Shown: one piece after another, positions 6,462 to 14,098 of the stretch | Layout: each line of letters begins with the position of its first letter | How positions within the stretch are numbered: the stretch's first letter is position 1 | DNA from: Bacteroidota bacterium | GTDB lineage: Bacteria > Bacteroidota > Bacteroidia > B-17B0 > Aurantibacillaceae | Length of the DNA: 16,127 nucleotides | Direction: 5' to 3' | NCBI GenBank assembly: GCA_005800865.1 | Contig: SYEI01000190.1 | Span: 1-16,127, forward strand | The notes under the pieces: model-generated | What the model was told of the DNA's origin: nothing | Seen by the model: the letters and a program-made list of their open reading frames with translations, nothing else | Database searches by the model: none | Translations under genes and position numbers: made by a program

Positions 6462-7034
6462 TTATTTAGCGATGAATTCGCTTATTAATTTTTCGGCTTT
6501 GATAAATGCTTCTTCTAAAACTTCATTTAGGATAAAAACATCAAACAAATCGGCTGTTTTAAGTTCTTTTTCAGCTTTTTCAACTCTTCGGGCAATGCTT
6601 TCTGGACTATCTGTACTTCTCGAATTTAAACGTTCTTCTAATATTTTTATGCTTGGCGGCATTACAAATACGGCTAAAGCCTGTTCACCAAATTGTTTTT
6701 TAAGGTTTAAACCACCTTCTACATCAATATCAAAAATAACATGCTTGCCTTTAGCCCAAATACGTTCAACTTCACTTCTTAAAGTTCCGTAATGCGTTCC
6801 AGCATACACTTCTTCCCATTCTAAAAACTCTTTATTATCTATTTTTTGTTTGAATTCTTCAACGGTTAAGTAATAATAATCTTTCCCATTCTCTTCTAAA
6901 CCACGTTTTGGGCGGCTGGTTGCAGAAATGGAAAACTCTAGTTTATCAGGAAATGTTTTTAGTAAATGTCTTACGATGGTAGTTTTACCAGAGCCAGATG
7001 GCGCAGAAAATATAATAAGTTTGCCGTTTTCCAT
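6462..7034 (-). CDS. gmk: Guanylate kinase
   Basis: A 190-residue cytoplasmic enzyme that phosphorylates GMP (and dGMP) to the diphosphate using ATP, an essential step in guanine nucleotide synthesis. The P-loop APSGSGKT is at residues 11-18. The GMP-binding region follows with SATSRPKR at 37-44, the lid segment EENGKDYYYLT, and EWEEVYAGTHYGTL at about 72-85; FDIDVEGG (101-108) is the Walker-B-like strand. Arg149 and Arg150 in SIARRV match the family. Length is slightly short but normal for Bacteroidota. The frame also has a TTG two codons upstream at 7040, but that codon overlaps a -7 promoter box, so the ATG at 7034 is preferred. It lies downstream of uvrC on the same strand, separated by a structured repeat. 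No clear terminator is seen after it. Confidence 0.96.
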   Translation of the reverse strand: MENGKLIIFSAPSGSGKTTIVRHLLKTFPDKLEFSISATSRPKRGLEENGKDYYYLTVEEFKQKIDNKEFLEWEEVYAGTHYGTLRSEVERIWAKGKHVIFDIDVEGGLNLKKQFGEQALAVFVMPPSIKILEERLNSRSTDSPESIARRVEKAEKELKTADLFDVFILNEVLEEAFIKAEKLISEFIAK

Positions 7035-7037
7035 GGA

Positions 7038-7045
7038 CAAAGATA
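7038..7045 (-). promoter_or_regulatory. -7 promoter box directly before gmk
   Basis: TATCTTTG on the minus strand matches TAnnTTTG exactly and ends 4 bases before the A of the gmk ATG. If it is used, the transcript would start at or very near the start codon (leaderless or near-leaderless). No good -33 TTG is visible. Confidence 0.4.
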
Positions 7046-7062
7046 ATAGTTTTTTTTAATTT

Positions 7063-7180
7063 GGACGTGACGGTGCACATGCACTTTGGCTTCGAATTAG
7101 AATTTACTGTCGCCGTCGGGCTGTCGCTACAATCTTTTGCAAGAGGCAGGCAAAAGGATTTTCGCTTGCATCCCTCACGC
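7063..7180 (-). repeat. GC-rich structured intergenic repeat after uvrC
   Basis: The uvrC-gmk gap is much richer in GC than the surrounding DNA and full of stems: AATCTTTTGC (7131-7140) pairs with GCAAAAGGATT (7150-7160) with one bulge, and GTGCA (7073-7077) pairs with TGCAC (7080-7084). It begins 2 bases after the uvrC stop codon; on the minus strand it starts GCGTGAGGGATGCAAGCG. From memory, this resembles a dispersed repeat often found just after genes in Bacteroidota genomes. No coding frame in it looks real. It may act in mRNA 3'-end formation or stability. Confidence 0.55.
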
Positions 7181-7182
7181 AA

Positions 7183-8994
7183 TTATTCTACTTGCTGCTT
7201 AAAGAATTCATACACTAAATTAGCTTTAGAATTACCAATAATAGCAGCTAATTCAGCTAAAGTAGCTTCTTTTATTCCTTTCACAGATTTTAATTCGGTT
7301 AATAATTTTTGAGCAGTTTTATCGCTGATACCTTTAATTTCGGAAAGCTCCGTTTTAAATGTTTCTCTACTTCGTTTGTTGCGGTGATGTGTAATGCCAA
7401 AACGGTGAGCCTCATCACGTATTTGCTGAATAATCTTTAAAGTCTCGGATCGTTTGTCTAAATATAAAGGGACTGAATCGCCTGGAAAATAAATTTCTTC
7501 TAAACGTTTGGCAATTCCAATAACCGTTACTTTTCCCATTAAATCCAATTTTCTTAAACTAATAATGGCAGCGCCTAATTGACCTTTACCACCATCAATG
7601 ACTATGAGTTGCGGCATAGGTAAACCTTCCTCAATAACTCTTGAATAACGACGATAAATAACTTCCTCCATTGTGGCAAAATCATCAGGACCAACAACAG
7701 TTTTCACGTTATAATGACGGTACTCTTTTTTCGCTGGTTTGCCATCAATAAAAACTGGCATGGCACTTACAGCATAATCACCTTGAATATTAGAGTTATC
7801 AAATCCTTCTATGCGACGAGGTTCTTCTTTCATGCGTAAATCTTTCATCATTTGTTGCATGATTCTATCAGTATGCCTTTCAGGATCTATGATGGCTAAT
7901 TGTTTTTCTCGCTCACGTTTATAGGATTCTGCATTTTTAAAACACAAATCCATTAAATGTTTTTTGTCCCCAATTTTAGGAACCACATATTTTGCATCTG
8001 TAAAAATAAACTCAGGTTCAAATGGAACAAAAATTTCTTTACTCGAAGAATTATATCTGATTCTGATTTCATTAATCGCAAACACCAACATTTCTTCATC
8101 GGTTTCATCCAACTTCTTTTTCAATTCTAAAGTTTGTGCCTGAATAATAGTTCCATTCATTATTTTAAAGTAATTCACGTAAGCTACTTTCTCGTCACTC
8201 AATATAGCAAACACATCTGTATCCGTAATAGAAGGATGAACAATGGTAGATTTACTTTGGTATTTTTCGAGTAATTCTATTTTCTTTTTGGTGCTGGCCG
8301 CTTGCTCAAATTCTAGTTTTTCGGCATGCTCCAACATGATTTTTTTTAAATCTCTAATCGCAAAATTGATATCCCCCTTAATAATTTCTCTAATGTGATT
8401 AATGCCTCTGTTATAATTTTCTTCATTCTGCTTCCTAACACAAGGCGCTTTGCATTTGCCAATTTGAAATTCGAGACAAGCAGTATATTTTTTCTTATCA
8501 ATATTTTCCTGACTTAAATCTAAGTTGCAAGTTCGTAATGGATATAACTGTTTAATTAAATCCAGTAAAATATACATAGTTGTAACAGAAGGGTATGGGC
8601 CGTAATATTCGCTACCATCTTTTTTTAATTGGCGAGTTTGAAATACTCTTGGAAAACGTTCGTTTTTAATAACAATCCAAGGGTAGGTTTTGTCGTCACG
8701 CAACATAATGTTGTACTTGGGCGTGAGACTTTTAATCAAATTGTTTTCTAAAATCAAAGCGTCCATTTCGGTATCTACCTTAATGGTTTTGATATCTACT
8801 ATTTTTTTAACCATGATACGCAAACGATACGTATCATGTTCTTTGGTAAAATAGGAGGTCACACGTTTTTTTAGATTCTTGGCTTTTCCAACATATAACA
8901 AATTGTTATCCAAGTCGTAATAACGATACACACCAGGTGTTTCGGGCAACGTTTTTAGGATACTTTGTATATGTTCTGAAAAGTCGTTTGACAC
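7183..8994 (-). CDS. uvrC: Excinuclease ABC subunit C
   Basis: A 603-residue nuclease subunit that makes the dual incision at DNA lesions marked by UvrA-UvrB. The GIY-YIG domain (3' incision) has GVY at 21-23, YVG at 34-36, Arg44 and Glu83. Four cysteines at 156, 173, 181 and 185 fit the iron-sulfur ligand set of UvrC. The UVR motif for UvrB binding is at about 219-246. The C-terminal RNase-H-like domain (5' incision) has Asp399 (GFDNSN), Asp467 (VIDGGKGQ) and His530 (RDEAHRF). A helix-hairpin-helix pair follows at about 548-600. Length is typical. The start is GTG at 8994; an in-frame stop four codons upstream leaves no ATG. A near-match -7 box (TAACTTTA, 9006-8999) ends 5 bases before it. 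It is divergent from the glycosyltransferase gene. Confidence 0.97.
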   Translation of the reverse strand: MSNDFSEHIQSILKTLPETPGVYRYYDLDNNLLYVGKAKNLKKRVTSYFTKEHDTYRLRIMVKKIVDIKTIKVDTEMDALILENNLIKSLTPKYNIMLRDDKTYPWIVIKNERFPRVFQTRQLKKDGSEYYGPYPSVTTMYILLDLIKQLYPLRTCNLDLSQENIDKKKYTACLEFQIGKCKAPCVRKQNEENYNRGINHIREIIKGDINFAIRDLKKIMLEHAEKLEFEQAASTKKKIELLEKYQSKSTIVHPSITDTDVFAILSDEKVAYVNYFKIMNGTIIQAQTLELKKKLDETDEEMLVFAINEIRIRYNSSSKEIFVPFEPEFIFTDAKYVVPKIGDKKHLMDLCFKNAESYKREREKQLAIIDPERHTDRIMQQMMKDLRMKEEPRRIEGFDNSNIQGDYAVSAMPVFIDGKPAKKEYRHYNVKTVVGPDDFATMEEVIYRRYSRVIEEGLPMPQLIVIDGGKGQLGAAIISLRKLDLMGKVTVIGIAKRLEEIYFPGDSVPLYLDKRSETLKIIQQIRDEAHRFGITHHRNKRSRETFKTELSEIKGISDKTAQKLLTELKSVKGIKEATLAELAAIIGNSKANLVYEFFKQQVE

Positions 8995-9024
8995 TTTGTA
9001 AAGTTAATTTTTTTAGTTAATTTG
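8995..9024 (+). promoter_or_regulatory. Promoter of the glycosyltransferase gene
   Basis: TTTG at 8995-8998 and TTAATTTG at 9017-9024 are separated by 18 bases. They match the Bacteroidota -33 TTTG and -7 TAnnTTTG (one mismatch) at the right distance. The expected transcript start is near 9029-9032. The -33 box lies directly next to the uvrC start codon, so the two divergent promoters overlap and may influence each other. Confidence 0.5.
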
Positions 9025-9028
9025 TAGC

Positions 9029-10006
9029 ATCTTAAAAAACAAAACCATATTTATTTCTGCACTCGATTGGGGACTTGGCCATGCTACACGCTGCGTGCCA
9101 TTAATTAAACAATTAATGCAAGATAATGTTGTGATTTTAGGTGTAACGCCAATTACTGCATTAATTTTTAATGAGGAATTTCCTAGCCTTAAAAAAGTAA
9201 ATGTTGAACCCTACAATATTCGTTATTCGCATACAACGCCATTATCTGTTAAGCTATTATTGGATGCTTCAAGAATTTTCAGGGTTGTAAAAAAAGAAAG
9301 ATTTCAATTACAAAAAATTATAAAAGAGCATCAAATTGATGTGGTGATTAGTGATAATCGATTTGGAATGTATGAGAAAAGTGTGCATTGTATTTATATC
9401 ACCCATCAGCTTAACATACAAGCTGGGTTATTCTCAGAAATTGCCAATAAGGTTCATCATCATTTCATTAAACAATTTAATGAGATTTGGATTCCCGATT
9501 TTGAAGAAGATAGCAAGAGCTTGGCAGGGAAATTATCCAGAAATATCATTCATCAAAATGTAAAATATATTGGATCTTTGAGTCGTTTATCTATGATAGA
9601 TAAATCAGAAAATCAATACGATTATTTATGTCTACTATCTGGTCCGGAACCATTGCGAAACGACTTAGAAAAAGCATTGATTAAAAAGGCGAATCAATCT
9701 GATAAACGTATTTGTTTTGTGAGAGGAACAACCAAGGAATTAAAAAGCTTTATTAATAAAAATGTGACTGTATTGGACATGCCACCTGCAAAAGAACTAA
9801 GTCAGTTAATACTCAATTCAGCGACCATTGTTTGCCGCAGCGGATACAGTACCTTAATGGATTTACAGCATTTACAAAAGAAAAACTACATTTTTGTTCC
9901 AACTCCAGGGCAAGATGAACAAGAGTATTTGGCTAAGTATTGGAATGAGAAATTTGAGGCGAAGGTCGTTCAGCAAAAAGATTTAAACGCTTTTTCTTTC
10001 ACCTAA
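9029..10006 (+). CDS. MurG-like (GT28-type) glycosyltransferase with non-canonical start
   Basis: A predicted glycosyltransferase of GT-B fold, 325 residues if started at 9029. The C-terminal half has a nucleotide-sugar-site pattern: MPPAKELSQLILNSATIVCR, then SGYSTLMDL, then FVPTPGQDEQEYLA. The first conventional start is the GTG at 9095, but the frame is open upstream from 9017 and encodes NKTIFISALDWGLGHATRCV, whose GLGH glycine loop with His is the conserved N-terminal motif of this group. Starting at 9095 would delete it. No ATG, GTG or TTG exists between the stop at 9014 and 9095. The possible starts are ATC 9029 (MLKNKTIF...), 5 bases after the -7 box, or ATA 9047. Rare-codon initiation or a base error are both possible. 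The sugar donor and acceptor are unknown. Confidence 0.78.
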   Translation: MLKNKTIFISALDWGLGHATRCVPLIKQLMQDNVVILGVTPITALIFNEEFPSLKKVNVEPYNIRYSHTTPLSVKLLLDASRIFRVVKKERFQLQKIIKEHQIDVVISDNRFGMYEKSVHCIYITHQLNIQAGLFSEIANKVHHHFIKQFNEIWIPDFEEDSKSLAGKLSRNIIHQNVKYIGSLSRLSMIDKSENQYDYLCLLSGPEPLRNDLEKALIKKANQSDKRICFVRGTTKELKSFINKNVTVLDMPPAKELSQLILNSATIVCRSGYSTLMDLQHLQKKNYIFVPTPGQDEQEYLAKYWNEKFEAKVVQQKDLNAFSFT

Positions 10007-10079
10007 CCAATTCACAATTACGGTTTCATAACTCTGATTTTAATTATTATTTCCACCTCCAAATTCTGCTACATTAGAT

Positions 10080-12698
10080 GTGGTGTTTTTAGTAAAGAAA
10101 ATAGGCTTTTATCTCTTCATTGTTGCCTCGGTAGCTGTTGCTATTTGGGGTTATTTGCGTTTAAAAGAAAGTAAAGCGCCAGATACCTCTGTTTTAGAAC
10201 ATATTCCAGCAAACGTTGCTTGTGTGATTGAAACAAAAAAATGCAGTGAATTAGTTTCTCAATTAACCCGTCAAAATTTAATTTGGAATTCTTTATTGAG
10301 CAATACATCCATGCAAGTAGCTCAAAACGGTATCCGATTTTTAGATTCATTGGTAAATTCTTCTCCCGAAATTTCGGATGTGCTTTCAGATAATTCAGTG
10401 TATTGGGCCTTTATTAAAAAAGAAAAAATAACAGAGCATGTTATTTTATTCAAAGTCAAGGAAAAAAACAACGAAGAATTATTTACAGATTTCTTCTCTA
10501 AAGTTTTTTCTAAAGAAACTTCCGTGGCATCCTTCGACGCTTTTTATTTTACTAATAATAAGCAAAAATGGTTAGTGAGTTACAAAAATGGTATTGTGTA
10601 TGTGAGTTCAGACGTTGGTACTTTGCAAAATTTTATGGAGTTAAATGCTTCGGAATCTTTAGCAAAACATAAAGCATATACTGATTTAGTAAAGGAAAAT
10701 GGAGAGCAAAGTACACAAGTCTATTTTAATCACACGTCTATTAATTTATTTCCAAGAACTATTTTTTCGCAACAGTCGATATTTAGTCTGGACGTGAAAT
10801 TAAACGAAATAACATTTACAGGTTATTCTAATGCAGATAGTTTATCTTTATTTAATTCCGTAAAAAATCAAGAGGCAGAAAGTATTCAAAGCTTTGCATC
10901 ATTACCAAATAATCCTGACATTATTGAAGCAGTAACTTTGAGTGATGTGAATTTATTTTATAAAACAGTTGAAAAACAACAGTCTGATAAAACGATTGAG
11001 CTAAATACCAATGCGTGGCAATTATTGAATGATAGCTCTTTATATAATATTAAAGCCGAAAGTTTTGAAAATATAGACAAGGAAATTGTATCTGCAACCT
11101 ATGTATTAAATAATGTGACATCTCATATTTTAAGTATCAGAATAAAAGATGCAGGAAAAAGTGAAGTGCTTTTAAAATTAATTAGCGATAGTATTTTGGG
11201 AAATTTAGATTTAAAAACTTATAAATTAAATAAATCCTTTGAAAAACTATTTTCTTTTACAGCATCTGATTTCAAAAACGAATATGCTTGTGTGACAGAA
11301 AATCAATTATTGTTTTTTTCAAATAAAACGGTTTTAGATTATTATCAGCAATCGTCAGCAGGCAGCCAATTACTTGGGAAGAATAGCTCTTTTATGGATT
11401 ATGCGAACGATAATTTATCCTTAGAGTGTAATTATTTGTACTACGAAAATGCTGAATTAATGAAGGCGCATAATCTCATTTCCATTATTAATTCAGAGGA
11501 GTTATGGATGTCGGAACATGCATTATCCCAATTATCATTAACGGCTAAAAATTACAAAAACAATTTGCAGGTACGGATCAATGCTAATCATGCGCAGCCA
11601 AAGTCAGATGTTAGCAATAGCTCTTCTGCCTTATGGGCTTTTAAAGCCGATTCGGCTATTACAACCAGTGCGCATGTTTTTGTTAATCATTTGACTCAAG
11701 AAAATGAATTGTGTTTTCAAGATGAATTGAATCAGGTTTATTTAATTAATTCGACAGGGAATTTAATTTGGAAAAAGAAAATTACTGAATCTATTGAGTC
11801 TAATATATACACCGTGGATATTTTTAAAAACGGGAAATTTCAAATGCTCTTTAATACTGATAACTACTTGCATTTAATTGATAGAAATGGAAATTATGTA
11901 CAAGGCTTTCCTGTTAAGTTACCAGCAAAAGTTACATCAAATATTAGCTTGTTAGATTACGAAGGAAATAAAGATTACCGGATATTTTTAGCTTGTGCTG
12001 ATAAACGAATTTATAATTTTAATTTATATGGTGTTAAAACAGAAGGCTTTGTGCCTGTTAAAACAGATGCTATTGTTAATTTGCCAATTAACTTTGCGCA
12101 TGTTGGCGCTAGCGATTATTTAATTACAGCAGATGTGGCTGGTAATTTATATGGCTTTAGCAGAAAGGGCGAAGGACGAATTGATTTTAAAAATAAAGTC
12201 ATTGAAAATTTAGAGCATTTGTATGTATCAGCTGGAAATAATTTAGATAATACCAAATTGATTTATGTAGATGATAAAAACAACCTATTAAATAAAATTT
12301 CTTTAGCTGATAAAAAAGAAGCTTTAAAAATTGGAGATGAATTGAATGGATTTAAAACTTCTTTTGCCTTGGTTAATGATGATTCCCAATCAGACATATT
12401 AGTATACGGAAATGGCGCTTTGTATGCTTATGATTTATTTACTAGTAAATTAGTAGAATATTTTAATGAATTAGCGGTATACGATGACGCACAAATGGTG
12501 CAAACAAGTGATAATACTTGGTTTTTAGGATTTGATAAAACAGGTCAAAAAATTGATGTGATTAATACTTCAGGAAAGCTAGCGACATCCTTACCAAACA
12601 GCAATCAAAAACCATTAATCAATAATTTATATAAAAATGGTAAAACCTATGTTTTATTAATTGGTGACAATAAAATTACTTGTCAGGAATTAAATTAG
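10080..12698 (+). CDS. Membrane-anchored protein with C-terminal propeller-like region
   Basis: An 872-residue protein starting GTG (10080, or the adjacent GTG at 10083). Residues about 8-28 are one transmembrane helix or uncleaved anchor, so the bulk should be periplasmic. Residues about 35-480 (LEHIPANVACVIETKKCSEL onward) resemble DUF3352-like proteins, with repeated strand-helix units and no enzyme motif. Residues about 510-872 are beta-rich repeats such as ELNQVYLINSTGNLIWKKKI, YLHLIDRNGNYVQGFPVKLP, RIYNFNLYGVKTEGF and NLYGFSRKGEGRIDF, the style of a PQQ/WD-like propeller. A -7-like box TACATTAG (10070-10077) lies directly before the start. It follows the glycosyltransferase by 73 bases and may be read with it. 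It converges on purM. The function is not known; an assembly or sensing role at the envelope is only an inference. Confidence 0.8.
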   Translation: MVFLVKKIGFYLFIVASVAVAIWGYLRLKESKAPDTSVLEHIPANVACVIETKKCSELVSQLTRQNLIWNSLLSNTSMQVAQNGIRFLDSLVNSSPEISDVLSDNSVYWAFIKKEKITEHVILFKVKEKNNEELFTDFFSKVFSKETSVASFDAFYFTNNKQKWLVSYKNGIVYVSSDVGTLQNFMELNASESLAKHKAYTDLVKENGEQSTQVYFNHTSINLFPRTIFSQQSIFSLDVKLNEITFTGYSNADSLSLFNSVKNQEAESIQSFASLPNNPDIIEAVTLSDVNLFYKTVEKQQSDKTIELNTNAWQLLNDSSLYNIKAESFENIDKEIVSATYVLNNVTSHILSIRIKDAGKSEVLLKLISDSILGNLDLKTYKLNKSFEKLFSFTASDFKNEYACVTENQLLFFSNKTVLDYYQQSSAGSQLLGKNSSFMDYANDNLSLECNYLYYENAELMKAHNLISIINSEELWMSEHALSQLSLTAKNYKNNLQVRINANHAQPKSDVSNSSSALWAFKADSAITTSAHVFVNHLTQENELCFQDELNQVYLINSTGNLIWKKKITESIESNIYTVDIFKNGKFQMLFNTDNYLHLIDRNGNYVQGFPVKLPAKVTSNISLLDYEGNKDYRIFLACADKRIYNFNLYGVKTEGFVPVKTDAIVNLPINFAHVGASDYLITADVAGNLYGFSRKGEGRIDFKNKVIENLEHLYVSAGNNLDNTKLIYVDDKNNLLNKISLADKKEALKIGDELNGFKTSFALVNDDSQSDILVYGNGALYAYDLFTSKLVEYFNELAVYDDAQMVQTSDNTWFLGFDKTGQKIDVINTSGKLATSLPNSNQKPLINNLYKNGKTYVLLIGDNKITCQELN

Positions 12699-12736
12699 TT
12701 TTTGTTCCCTGAGCGTAGTCGAAGGGCAAAAACTAA
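12695..12736. repeat. REP-like inverted repeat spanning both convergent stop codons
   Basis: Arms TTAGTTTTTG (12695-12704) and CAAAAACTAA (12727-12736) pair perfectly. The inner part CCCTGAGCGTAGTCGAAGGG (12707-12726) pairs CCCT with AGGG. The TAG stop of the propeller gene (12696-12698) and the stop of purM (12735-12733) lie in opposite arms. From memory, the inner GAGCGTAGTCGAA core is a very common intergenic palindrome in Bacteroidota. There is no T run after the stem on either strand, so it is not a classical terminator, but it could serve as a two-way one. Confidence 0.75.
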
Positions 12737-13932
12737 TACTCAAACTTTCCGAACTCAGATTCAATGGTTACTTTTTTACCGTCGAACTTTTCAACTCGCC
12801 CAATAATTTGAGCATCTACATTAAATGATTTCGAAATATCAATTACCTGTTGCGCTAATTCTTGCGGTAAATAAACTTCTAAACGATGTCCCATATTAAA
12901 CACCTTATACATTTCTTTGTAATCGGTTTTACTTTGCTCGTGAATTAATTTAAATAATGGAGGTAGAGGGAATAAATTATTTTTGATGATATGAACGCCT
13001 TCTACAAAATGTAATACTTTGGTTTGTGCACCACCGCTGCAATGTACAATGCCGTTAATTTTTGTTCCTAGTGTCGATAATAATTTTTTTACGATTGGCG
13101 CATACGTTCTAGTTGGTGATAACACTAATTTACCAGCCGTGATTTGTTCTTTTATTTCTTTACTGTTGGCGTCAGTGTAGCTCACATCCACTTTATCGGT
13201 TAAGTTCATTTGACCACAATAGGTTACTTCTTTTGGTAATGAATTATCATAAGACTCTGGATATTTTTCAGCTACTGCTTTACTAAATACATCATGGCGA
13301 GCGCTAGTTAAGCCATTGCTTCCCATACCACCATTGTACTCAGTTTCATAAGTAGCTTTGCCAGAAGACGATAATCCAACAATCACATCGCCCGCTTTAA
13401 TTTGATGGTTAGAAATGACATCGTCTTTTTTCATGCGACAAACAACGGTACTATCCACAATTAATGTGCGCACTAAATCGCCTACATCAGCTGTTTCGCC
13501 GCCAGTTGAGCGAATATCGATGCCATTTTCTCTTAAATTTTCTAAAACTTCTTCGGTTCCGTTAATGATAGCCGAAATGACTTCACCCGGAATTAAACCT
13601 TTATTACGACCAATGGTTGAAGACAATAAAATATTGTTAGTAGCACCAACGCAAATTAAATCATCAATATTCATAATCACAGCATCTTGTGCAATACCTT
13701 TCCAAACGCTTAAATCACCCGTTTCTTTCCAGTAAACATAAGCTAACGATGATTTTGTTCCAGCTCCATCAGCATGCATAATAATGCAGTGATCATTGCT
13801 ACCTGTTAAATAATCAGGAACAATTTTACAAAATGCTTGAGGAAATAATCCTTTATCTATATTGGAAATAGCATTATGAACATCTTCTTTAGATGCCGAA
13901 ACACCACGTAAATTATATTTTAAGTCTGACAT
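12733..13932 (-). CDS. purM: Phosphoribosylformylglycinamidine cyclo-ligase (AIR synthase)
   Basis: A 399-residue cytoplasmic enzyme that closes the imidazole ring, converting formylglycinamidine ribonucleotide plus ATP to AIR, the fifth step of purine synthesis. Visible PurM-superfamily features are HADGAGTKSSLAYVYW (53-68), NIDDLICVGATN (88-99, with the paired Asp that bind metal-ATP), STGGETADVGD (142-152), and GLSSSGKATYETEYNGGMGS (186-205), followed by NGLTSAR. The C-terminal AIRS_C half has KVFNMGHRLEVYLP. It is longer than the enterobacterial enzyme (about 345 residues), in keeping with the Bacteroidota form. The ATG at 13932 is the natural start. A perfect -7 box (TATCTTTG, 13960-13953) is upstream. 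It ends inside the REP-like repeat shared with the convergent gene. Confidence 0.95.
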   Translation of the reverse strand: MSDLKYNLRGVSASKEDVHNAISNIDKGLFPQAFCKIVPDYLTGSNDHCIIMHADGAGTKSSLAYVYWKETGDLSVWKGIAQDAVIMNIDDLICVGATNNILLSSTIGRNKGLIPGEVISAIINGTEEVLENLRENGIDIRSTGGETADVGDLVRTLIVDSTVVCRMKKDDVISNHQIKAGDVIVGLSSSGKATYETEYNGGMGSNGLTSARHDVFSKAVAEKYPESYDNSLPKEVTYCGQMNLTDKVDVSYTDANSKEIKEQITAGKLVLSPTRTYAPIVKKLLSTLGTKINGIVHCSGGAQTKVLHFVEGVHIIKNNLFPLPPLFKLIHEQSKTDYKEMYKVFNMGHRLEVYLPQELAQQVIDISKSFNVDAQIIGRVEKFDGKKVTIESEFGKFEY

Positions 13933-13952
13933 GATTTTGAGCTAATAAAGCC

Positions 13953-13960
13953 CAAAGATA
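13953..13960 (-). promoter_or_regulatory. -7 promoter box of purM
   Basis: TATCTTTG on the minus strand matches TAnnTTTG exactly and lies 20 bases before the purM ATG, giving a short leader. No convincing -33 TTG is seen. I saw no purine riboswitch fold or PurR-type operator in the roughly 90 bases upstream. Confidence 0.5.
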
Positions 13961-14023
13961 GAAGAAAATGCCTAAAAATGTGATTGACTTTTTAACGTGA
14001 TAGTAACAGAAGTGATAATAACC

Positions 14024-14085
14024 AAAAGACACACATTCCCATACTGAATAACTAAACAAATTCAATATGTTCCTGTGTGTCTTTT
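14024..14085 (-). terminator. Long-loop terminator after the LRR/T9SS protein gene
   Basis: AAAAGACACACA (14024-14035) pairs with TGTGTGTCTTTT (14074-14085). Inside it CATACTGAAT (14040-14049) pairs with ATTCAATATG (14060-14069). The two stems are joined by a symmetric TTCC/TTCC internal loop. The one imperfect pair (14044/14065) is a G-U only in minus-strand RNA, which supports use by the minus-strand gene ending at 14099. The T run after it on that strand is short (TTTTGGTTATT). Confidence 0.75.
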
Positions 14086-14098
14086 TCTCTAACTCACA

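Noticed and set aside
7061..7312. Plus-strand frame across the uvrC-gmk gap
   Set aside because: It covers the GC-rich repeat and the antisense of the uvrC end, and its translation has no protein character.
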